From: Opitutales bacterium
Lineage (GTDB): Bacteria; Verrucomicrobiota; Verrucomicrobiia; Opitutales; JAFGAQ01
Length of the DNA stretch: 13,152 bases
NCBI GenBank assembly: GCA_028704125.1
Contig: JAQVLM010000033.1
Coordinates: forward strand, 1-13,152
Direction of reading: 5' to 3'
Shown: positions 8,018 through 13,152 of the stretch, piece by piece
Layout: every line of letters starts with the position of its first letter
Numbering within the stretch: the stretch's first letter is position 1
Notes under the pieces: generated by a model
What the model saw: the letters and a program-made list of their open reading frames with translations, nothing else
Told to the model about the DNA's origin: nothing
The model's database searches: none
Made by a program: the position numbers and the translations under genes

Positions 8018-8464
8018 CTATTCCTCATCCACGTTTTCGGGCAGGTTTTGGGGTTGCTCTCTGTTTGAACCCGGATTGGATTCGATATCCTTGAGGTGCA
8101 GGTTCAGGGCGTCCACGGATATATTGATTTCCCAAAACGAGATCGCGAGTGAGATCAGGAGCATCAGAAGACTGAATCCAAAGACCCATTGGGCAATCAT
8201 GACCTGCCCCACAAACAGCAGCAGCATGCAGGCAACACACAGAAACAGGCTCACAATACCGGCTGCTTGCATGTCCCGGATCAGGTGCACCCTTTTGCGG
8301 AGGCTCGAAATTTGTGCGAACAGCACGGCATCGGGATTCCGGATATAGTGGTCGTGAAGCGACCGGATCCTGGATGCCAGACCGAGAAAGCGATTGGTGT
8401 AGGCCAGCAAGAGCAGCGACAGGGTCGAGAACATCAGGGCTGGCGTGGTGAGCGTGAGTTCCAT
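8018..8464 (-). CDS. DUF2721 family membrane protein
   Basis: This is a small inner-membrane protein of unknown function. From ATG 8464 it has 148 residues. The N-terminus TTPALMFSTLSLLLLAYTNR (6-25) forms the first membrane helix and is typical of DUF2721. A basic, helical cytoplasmic segment with LRKRVHLIRDMQ follows. Two closely spaced membrane helices (about 68-90 and 93-113) come next, then the conserved WEINISVDALNLHLKDIE end and a polar, acidic tail. A longer reading from TTG 8494 adds ten residues without family similarity, so the ATG is preferred. It is divergent from the methyltransferase gene. A small 6-bp inverted repeat (7976-7981 with 7990-7995) lies just past its stop, too weak to call a terminator. 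Confidence 0.85.
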   Translation of the reverse strand: MELTLTTPALMFSTLSLLLLAYTNRFLGLASRIRSLHDHYIRNPDAVLFAQISSLRKRVHLIRDMQAAGIVSLFLCVACMLLLFVGQVMIAQWVFGFSLLMLLISLAISFWEINISVDALNLHLKDIESNPGSNREQPQNLPENVDEE

Positions 8465-8549
8465 ATCGGGAGTTTTCGGATTGAGAATGCGCAATGAATG
8501 CCGATTCCCGAATAAGCCGTGGTTTGTTCAATTGGCAAGCTGTTCCGCA

Positions 8550-10133
8550 ATGGGTATTTGGATTGAAACCGAAGTTCGGTCTGCTCAGTGTGTGATCGTG
8601 GATAGTAAGCGACACAGTGGATTTCCCGTTCCCGATGATGGCTCTGCCGAAGATCTGGGGGCGTGGTGGGAGCGCGAGAGGCGCCAATCGGATTCCCGTG
8701 AGGATATCGGATCCTGGCTGCGGGATGTCGCGGATTACTACCTGCGGTGGGATGAGCGCTTGCCGCTCGGAGCGCACAAGGAGGTGTTACGGGTCTTGTC
8801 CCGCATGGAGGAGCCGCATCGATTGCTGGAGGCGCGCTTGCTTGAGCACCTTGAGGTCCCCGGTAATCTGTTGGGTCATAAGCTTGGTGCGTTGGGGGCT
8901 TGTGGCGGTGCGGAATCGCTTGCCAAGCTGGATGGCGGACTATCGCCGGATGCACCGGTGTCCCCATTTGTCCGGAAAATGCAGGATACCGCCCACGCAC
9001 GGCTACGGCGCCGTGAGCAGGGGAGAGGTCGTGTGTCGTTTGGAGAACTTGCAATTCCATCTGGCGTTGGGTTGATGCTGGAGTGTGTGTCGGGTTTGGA
9101 GGACACTTTGGCAGCCGTCATGATGCGTGAGTGTGGCGCAAGCGTCAGAAGCGTGAAGAGCCACACAATGCTGGGAGAAGTAGAGGTCCGGCCCGGAGAT
9201 TCATGGACTTGGGACTGGGTGGATCGGGTGCGTTTGTTCGAACAGATGCGCTTTCAGCCGATTCAGATGCGCGATCGGATTACGCTGGATTCTCCCGCCC
9301 CGTCTTGGGCTCAGGCGGTGATGGATGCCGGATTGGCCGGTATTGTGGATTCTTGCACCGATGGTGCCCGAAGGTTTGCGGTGAGGGTGGAAGGCGATAC
9401 CCGGATTCCGGCCCGGATGCTGGTTGCGGTGGCACGCGCACTTGAGGAACGCTTGAAGTCGGCGACGGTTGCAAATGGGATGGATGATCCATGGGTCAAC
9501 GATCCGCGGACGGAGGACTGGGTGTTTGTGTTCCGTGAGACCTCCCGCGGCTATGTCCCCTGTTTGCGATTGGATCGTCGTCAGTGGGATCGGCGATTTG
9601 GATACCGGGAGGCGTTGTTGCCCGCCGCTTCAAAACCAACGGTCGCTGCATTTCTTGCGGAGTGGGCGGGACGGCTTCCGGATGGTTCCTCTGTGCTCGA
9701 CCCGTTCTGTGGGTCTGGAATGGAATTGATCGAATGTGGTTTGCGTTTTCCAGGTGCCCGGTTGCTTGGAGGCGACATTTCCGGAGAGGCCTTGGACGCG
9801 GCCCGAAAAAACGCACGGGCCGCAAAGGTTACGCTTCATGAGTTGCGGCAGTGCGCTGTCGATGAATGGACTAGCGGTGATCTGGACTTGATTATTACAA
9901 ACCCGCCTTTCGGTAAACGCGCCCGGGTGGATGACGTCGTGCGTCTCCTGGAGTCTTTTCTGGCTATGGCGGCTGGCAGTTTGAAAACAGGTGGAAAGGT
10001 GGTTTGGGTTTGCCCTCAGCCCAAACGTTGCACGCGTTTCGCCTCGGGATTGGGCTTTGCGTTGGAGCGGAAAAGCAGACTGGATGTCGGTGGCTTTGAT
10101 GTGGAGGCTCAAATCCTGCGCAAAAACGGGTGA
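8550..10133 (+). CDS. THUMP-type class I RNA methyltransferase
   Basis: This is a predicted SAM-dependent RNA methyltransferase of the COG0116/Trm14-TrmN type, which methylates guanosine N2 in tRNA or rRNA. From ATG 8550 it has 527 residues. An N-terminal part (about 1-170), which I do not recognise, has charged helices. A THUMP-like RNA-binding region lies about 220-345. It leads through RRFGYREALLPAASKPTVAA, the usual linker before the catalytic domain. The Rossmann domain shows SAM motif I VLDPFCGSGMELIE (382-395), the acidic strand end GGDIS, and the catalytic motif NPPFGKR (451-457). NPPF is typical of methyltransferases acting on exocyclic amino groups. Starts at GTG 8445 or ATG 8487 would extend into or very near the divergent DUF2721 start, so ATG 8550 is preferred without SD support. 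Whether the target is tRNA or 23S rRNA cannot be decided here. Confidence 0.84.
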   Translation: MGIWIETEVRSAQCVIVDSKRHSGFPVPDDGSAEDLGAWWERERRQSDSREDIGSWLRDVADYYLRWDERLPLGAHKEVLRVLSRMEEPHRLLEARLLEHLEVPGNLLGHKLGALGACGGAESLAKLDGGLSPDAPVSPFVRKMQDTAHARLRRREQGRGRVSFGELAIPSGVGLMLECVSGLEDTLAAVMMRECGASVRSVKSHTMLGEVEVRPGDSWTWDWVDRVRLFEQMRFQPIQMRDRITLDSPAPSWAQAVMDAGLAGIVDSCTDGARRFAVRVEGDTRIPARMLVAVARALEERLKSATVANGMDDPWVNDPRTEDWVFVFRETSRGYVPCLRLDRRQWDRRFGYREALLPAASKPTVAAFLAEWAGRLPDGSSVLDPFCGSGMELIECGLRFPGARLLGGDISGEALDAARKNARAAKVTLHELRQCAVDEWTSGDLDLIITNPPFGKRARVDDVVRLLESFLAMAAGSLKTGGKVVWVCPQPKRCTRFASGLGFALERKSRLDVGGFDVEAQILRKNG

Positions 10134-10505
10134 TAGTACGGTTTGCCTTGGAGTAGTATTTGCTGAGGTCGGTGCCATTCTTGAAGCAATGGTGTGGATG
10201 TCTTGGTTTCGGATAGAGATTATCGGAAATGAATTCATTATAATGCTCTGTATAAATAGTGAAAATCAATATTAGATAAATACAAGACATTTAATAGATG
10301 TATTAAAAAACAGAACAATCATTCTGTGTGAGCGTGCTTGAAAGAGGGTTGATCATAACTATGGGGAAAGGAATAGTCTTCGTCTTCAAGCAGAGGTTTT
10401 AACTTGTGTGGGGCTTCTCAACCTGTAGGCTCAATCCGTGTCCTGTTGGGAAAACGGGGTTGTTTTCCTGAGGATGGATCGTCTTGAGTCCGCACATAGC
10501 CAGTC
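10134..10505. other. AT-rich intergenic region with small palindromes
   Basis: No gene is visible here. The part from about 10200 to 10330 is strikingly AT-rich compared with the flanking genes. It contains a perfect 12-bp palindrome AATGAATTCATT (10228-10239) and a 6-bp stem (10310-10315 with 10322-10327). On the minus strand that stem is followed by six Ts, but no minus-strand gene is there to use it. Nearer the SRPBCC gene, GGAAAAC (10449-10455) and GTTTTCC (10462-10468) form a hairpin about 37 nt before its start, possibly in the leader RNA. Confidence 0.5.
10349..10377 (+). promoter_or_regulatory. Candidate promoter for the SRPBCC gene
   Basis: TTGATC (10349-10354) and AATAGT (10372-10377) are separated by 17 bp, each matching four of six consensus bases. 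It lies downstream of the AT-rich stretch and about 130 bp before the start codon. A transcript from here would include the hairpin at 10449-10468. Confidence 0.3.
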
Positions 10506-11048
10506 ATGAAAATCGTCAACATCATCCTAATCGTTTTGTTTTCCTTGTTTGGTTTGGTTTTTGTCGGATCGGTTTTTCTTCCGAAGAGCTATAAGGTGGA
10601 ACGCAGCATAGAGATCGATGCGTCGGCGGATGCCGTATTCACCATTCTGACAGACTACTCGCGCAGGGCCGAATGGGACAGCCGTTTTGAGGCAATCAAA
10701 AACGATTCGACAGTTGAGATGCGCACGGATGGAACCCCGGGGGCATTGGGGCATGCGCTGGTGTGGCGTGGGAGGGAGGCAGGTGAAGGCAAACTCATTC
10801 TGACGGATCTGCAAAAACCATCGTCTATCCGGGCGGTTTTGCGATACATCGCCCCCAGCCCGATGGATGCGGTTATGGAGTGGAGCGTTGAGGGGCTTGG
10901 TGCGGATAGCTGCAAAGTCCTTTGGGCAACCAGCGGTCCGCTCGACTACCCGACCGGTCGGATTTTGGGATTGTTTTTTGACGGAATGCTTGGGAAGGAT
11001 ATGGAAATTAGGCTGGCTGGCCTGAGGTCTTTTGTTGAGTCGGTGTGA
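10506..11048 (+). CDS. Membrane-anchored SRPBCC (START-like) family protein
   Basis: The 180-residue product has one N-terminal membrane helix (about 4-24), probably an uncleaved anchor. After it the START/polyketide-cyclase-like fold begins with YKVERSIEIDASADAVFTIL, then DYSRRAEWD, the standard first strand and helix of SRPBCC proteins. An alternating strand pattern follows, and a last long helix (about 154-178) closes the ligand pocket. The family binds hydrophobic ligands or acts as a stress-linked chaperone-like protein. The ligand here is unknown. ATG 10506 fits well, since the membrane helix starts at once. It stands alone, with no co-regulated partner obvious. The next gene starts 134 bp downstream. 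Confidence 0.8.
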   Translation: MKIVNIILIVLFSLFGLVFVGSVFLPKSYKVERSIEIDASADAVFTILTDYSRRAEWDSRFEAIKNDSTVEMRTDGTPGALGHALVWRGREAGEGKLILTDLQKPSSIRAVLRYIAPSPMDAVMEWSVEGLGADSCKVLWATSGPLDYPTGRILGLFFDGMLGKDMEIRLAGLRSFVESV

Positions 11049-11182
11049 AGGTGGGATGGGGCGCGGTCTTCTCCAGAGGTTTTCGCAATAATGGGTGTGG
11101 GCCTTCAGGGTTTGAATTCTGATCCGGTATTTTCCTGATATAAGTGTTGAAAGTTTTTTTCGAAAAAGTGAATGGATCGAAT

Positions 11183-12019
11183 ATGATGAAAATTACAATG
11201 AGAGTAATAGGGGTGTTCGCACTGCTTTTGGGTGCACCGTTGTTTGGCGTGTTGACCAATGAGAGTGTGGTCAAAATGATGGAGGCAGGGCTGTCGGAGG
11301 ATACGATTGTTCTGGCGATCGAACGGGATGAGTGTGATTTCACACTTGATGTGGAGAGCTTGGTGTCGCTCAAGCAGGGAGGCGTATCCGAGCGGGTGAT
11401 CCAGTCTATGATTCAGGCGATGGAGCCGGCGGAAGCCTGCAATGCCGCCGCCGATGTGGCTCCCGATGACATGGTTCCGGTAGCAAGTGCGACCGTAGCT
11501 CCCGATGTCAGTGAGATCGACAAACGCGACGTGATTCCGCCTTTTATTCAACCGCAGGTTGGGGGTGAATACTATACCCGTTTTACTTTGTGTTATGAGC
11601 GTGGCCTTTACCGTAGCACCAACTACCGGAGGGGAGCAATGATGCCCATTAACACAAAGGTTAAGCTCGTCAGTTTTGCCCCGGACGAAATGATTCTGGA
11701 CATGGGAGGCGCCCGCATCAAGGTGACCAACGACCGGGACTACACACATGGTTCCATAGAGGATTTCGCATCTTTGATGCTGTCGGATCAACCCACGCGC
11801 ATTGAGGCATACGGAGAGAAGCGTGCGACGGAAATCCGCAATGGGGTATTACGTCTGGGGATGACCCGGGACGAGGTGATCATGACCCGCGGCTACCCTC
11901 CAAAACATGAGACGCCGTCACTGGAATTGGATCGTTGGGTGTTCTGGTCAAGCCGGTTCGTGAAGCAAACGATCGTATTCTATGACGATGTGCTCTCGGA
12001 GGGTCGCGGTATCTTCTGA
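11183..12019 (+). CDS. Exported two-domain protein: short helical domain + SmpA/BamE-like domain
   Basis: I recognise the architecture but no named gene. From ATG 11183 the product has 278 residues with a signal peptide (about 1-22). The first domain (about 24-78), starting LTNESVVKMMEAGLSEDTIV and ending with GVSERVIQSMI, is a short helical module. I have seen it in other secreted bacterial proteins of unknown role. A low-complexity Ala/Val/Pro linker (79-125) follows. The C-terminal part starts with YYTRFTLCYERGLYRSTNY and MMPINTKVKLV, a small beta module. It ends with an SmpA/OmlA-like piece, RNGVLRLGMTRDEVIMTRGY followed by PP.HETPSLELDRWVFW. That pattern is shared with BamE-type outer-membrane lipoproteins, but there is no lipobox. 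ATG 11186 and 11198 are alternative starts. GGA stands 6 nt before 11183. GTG 11144 would spoil the signal peptide. It is probably periplasmic and its role is unknown. Confidence 0.72.
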   Translation: MMKITMRVIGVFALLLGAPLFGVLTNESVVKMMEAGLSEDTIVLAIERDECDFTLDVESLVSLKQGGVSERVIQSMIQAMEPAEACNAAADVAPDDMVPVASATVAPDVSEIDKRDVIPPFIQPQVGGEYYTRFTLCYERGLYRSTNYRRGAMMPINTKVKLVSFAPDEMILDMGGARIKVTNDRDYTHGSIEDFASLMLSDQPTRIEAYGEKRATEIRNGVLRLGMTRDEVIMTRGYPPKHETPSLELDRWVFWSSRFVKQTIVFYDDVLSEGRGIF

Positions 12020-12045
12020 TTCGCTGGCATTTCCGAAGTATGGCT

Positions 12046-12078
12046 GGTCCCTGAACGCATCTTGGTTGGTCAGGGATC
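12046..12078. terminator. Hairpin between converging genes
   Basis: GGTCCCTGA (12046-12054) pairs with TCAGGGATC (12070-12078) over 9 bp with one G-U pair and a 15-nt loop. It lies between the two converging stop codons (12019 and 12092). There is no T-tract on either strand, so it is not a standard intrinsic terminator. The position suggests a role in ending or trimming both transcripts. Confidence 0.35.
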
Positions 12079-12091
12079 GTCGCATATGCGA

Positions 12092-13021
12092 CTACTGTCC
12101 GGACAGGGAGTCCCCGTTGTCCTGCGTTTCGATTTCGATCAGGAGTTCCGATCGGCAAATGTCAGCTTGGACGATCCGGTGATTGTTTGTAAGGAGATTT
12201 CCGGATTCGAGAATCGCGAGAAGCTCAGGCAGGTGATCCGGGTTTCGCAGGTATAGGGTGGTATCGGTCAGAAAGGGATTGTTGCCGTTGGGTACCTCGT
12301 CCCGAACCTTGGCAATTTCCCGACCCATGATGTGGAGGTTGTCCAGCGTGACCTCCACCTGGTCGCGCAGGGAATCGGGAAAGACACTGGCGTGTCCTTT
12401 GATTGCGGCGGTTCCTGATACAAAGGCGTGCCGGCTGCCGATCCCCGGATTTGTCACGCTGGCTCTGGAGAACGAGGGTGGGCGTGGCCCGTAGGTTTGA
12501 GGGTAACAGTAGGCAGGGACCTGCTCCGGGTTTTCAATGTGATGGACTGGATGACGGGTTGCGACAAATGCGACAATCAGCGCGGGGTATTGGATGCCGA
12601 CCGCAGATGCCGCCGGCATGGGGAGCTGGTGGTTGGCAAATGCTTCGCTGCGTCCTTTGCAGAATGCGCGGTAGGCTTCGAGGTCGCCGGCATGGTTGTT
12701 GATGTGAGGCACGTAGTTCCATATCCGTGCGAATGCGTAGCCCTGAGTGGAGCGTATAAGGGTTTCGTAGATTTGACGGGTGATCTCCGGTAGGGGGTAG
12801 GGGTCGGGAATGCACAAGGCTCCCGAGATAAAACCGGAATCCCGCATGATGGCACCCTGATCCAGATGGCGGATATCCACCGGCTCTGCGTGGCTGAGAA
12901 TCGATGCCATCCGATTTCCCCGGAGAAGGGGGATGGGGAGATCGATCCGCATCCCTTCATCGGACAGGGTGATCTTCGGCTGCGTTGCTCCGAAACTGAA
13001 TCGTGTGGAAGCCATTACCAT
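12092..13021 (-). CDS. Chorismatase, FkbO/Hyg5 family (Hyg5-like residues); 5' end next to an IS
   Basis: Chorismatases split chorismate, releasing pyruvate and giving dihydroxycyclohexadiene carboxylate (FkbO type) or 3-hydroxybenzoate (Hyg5 type). Older annotations say pteridine-dependent deoxygenase. Read from ATG 13021 there are 309 residues. Family motifs are RIWNYVPHIN (99-108), DLEAYRAFCKGRSEAF (113-128), HIENPEQVPAYCYP (161-174), YGPRPPSFSRA (177-187), FVSGTAAIKGH (200-210) and ICRSELLIEIE (288-298). Gly203 and Cys289 correspond to the Gly/Cys pair of Hyg5, where FkbO has Ala at both, so 3-hydroxybenzoate is the expected product. E296 matches the catalytic glutamate. Compared with FkbO, about 35 N-terminal residues are absent. 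An IS3-type end lies 6 bp before the first codon, so the native start and promoter are probably beyond the element. The gene may be truncated. ATG 13015 is another possible internal start. Confidence 0.86.
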   Translation of the reverse strand: MVMASTRFSFGATQPKITLSDEGMRIDLPIPLLRGNRMASILSHAEPVDIRHLDQGAIMRDSGFISGALCIPDPYPLPEITRQIYETLIRSTQGYAFARIWNYVPHINNHAGDLEAYRAFCKGRSEAFANHQLPMPAASAVGIQYPALIVAFVATRHPVHHIENPEQVPAYCYPQTYGPRPPSFSRASVTNPGIGSRHAFVSGTAAIKGHASVFPDSLRDQVEVTLDNLHIMGREIAKVRDEVPNGNNPFLTDTTLYLRNPDHLPELLAILESGNLLTNNHRIVQADICRSELLIEIETQDNGDSLSGQ

Positions 13022-13027
13022 GCAACA

Positions 13028-13152
13028 TGAAGTGGCCCCGGAAAACTGGACAGGAGGGCAAGCTATGAACAGACTACCAAAAAGGAGAAAAAAGCATGTC
13101 CAAGAAACGCCGCTCATTCAGTGCCGAGTTCAAAGCCAAGGTTGCCCTGGAG
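13028..13152 (+). mobile_element. IS3-family insertion sequence, left end (runs off the window)
   Basis: The element seems to begin at TGAAGTGGCCCC (13028-13039), continuing through AAACTGGACA (13043-13052). That is the typical terminal inverted repeat of many IS3-family elements, which start with TG. About 45 bp later its first transposase gene starts. The right end, second inverted repeat and target duplication lie outside the window. IS3 elements usually duplicate 3-4 bp of target, which would be ACA or CACA-like bases next to 13027 (the visible flank reads CAACA). Confidence 0.82.
13096..13152 (+). CDS. IS3-family transposase OrfA, N-terminal fragment
   Basis: The first 19 codons read MSKKRRSFSAEFKAKVALE, the characteristic beginning of the IS3 OrfA helix-turn-helix protein (InsE/HTH_Tnp_1 type). 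OrfA binds the element's ends and, through a programmed frameshift with OrfB, forms the full transposase. The frame is open to the right edge, so the gene is cut by the window and not necessarily broken. A good Shine-Dalgarno GGAG (13084-13087) lies 8 nt before ATG 13096. Native genes in the window mostly lack such a site, which fits a mobile origin. Confidence 0.88.
   Translation, partial: MSKKRRSFSAEFKAKVALE

Noticed and set aside
8445..8549. Earlier start of the methyltransferase at GTG 8445 or ATG 8487
   Set aside because: GTG 8445 would overlap the DUF2721 coding start and ATG 8487 would leave almost no promoter room for the divergent genes. The added residues match nothing.
10302..10327. 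Stem followed by six Ts on the minus strand, looking like an intrinsic terminator
   Set aside because: There is no minus-strand gene upstream of it and the stem is only 6 bp, mostly A-T. It was kept only as a curiosity within the AT-rich gap.
13022..13117. Extension of the chorismatase frame to an ATG at 13117, giving a hydrophobic signal-like start
   Set aside because: This part is the reverse complement of the IS end and its transposase leader. The signal-like look is accidental, although translation from within the IS cannot be excluded.
1..13152. CRISPR arrays, tRNA or rRNA genes, toxin-antitoxin or defence islands
   Set aside because: No spaced repeats, tRNA-like cloverleaf or rRNA segments were seen on either strand. 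None of the protein families found belongs to a known defence module apart from the general repair gene sbcC.

Overview
The window looks like chromosomal DNA of a Gram-negative bacterium with moderately high GC. I lean towards Verrucomicrobiota (Opitutales-like). The reasons are a Kdo-pathway isomerase (so an LPS outer membrane), an exported GH115 xylan glucuronidase, a DUF2721 membrane protein, an FkbO/Hyg5-type chorismatase, and mostly weak or absent Shine-Dalgarno sequences in front of the native genes. The lineage is inferred from gene content only.

Layout. Positions 1-3309 (+): the 3' end of sbcC, a KdsD/KpsF-type arabinose-5-phosphate isomerase, a possible terminator, then a DHA2-type MFS transporter. 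Positions 3310-3952: no intact gene. This stretch holds a decayed minus-strand VOC/glyoxalase gene (first codons joined to the last ~37 codons, the middle missing), a probable bidirectional terminator, an AT-rich stretch and a long hairpin just after the GH115 stop. Positions 3953-8464 (-): a secreted GH115 alpha-glucuronidase, a MalM-like lipoprotein with a recognisable promoter, and a DUF2721 membrane protein. Positions 8550-12019 (+): a THUMP-type RNA methyltransferase, an AT-rich 372-bp gap, a membrane-anchored SRPBCC protein, and an exported protein joining a short N-terminal repeat-like domain to a SmpA/BamE-like domain. Positions 12092-13021 (-): a chorismatase, converging on the previous gene. 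Its 5' end is abutted by an IS3-family element (13028 to the right edge) whose left end and first 19 transposase codons are visible.

How the genes fit together. Most are unrelated housekeeping or single accessory genes. sbcC and kdsD are close enough to be co-transcribed. GH115 and the MalM-like lipoprotein could both serve carbohydrate use at the cell surface, but no transporter, TonB receptor or regulator lies beside them. The chorismatase carries the Gly/Cys pair of the Hyg5 type, so it should make 3-hydroxybenzoate, but its partner genes are not in view and the insertion has cut it off from its native 5' region.

I see no convincing new defence or multi-gene system. The most informative points are the insertion-disrupted chorismatase, its active-site subtype, the internally deleted VOC gene, the MalM-like lipoprotein outside a maltose locus, and the two-domain exported protein.
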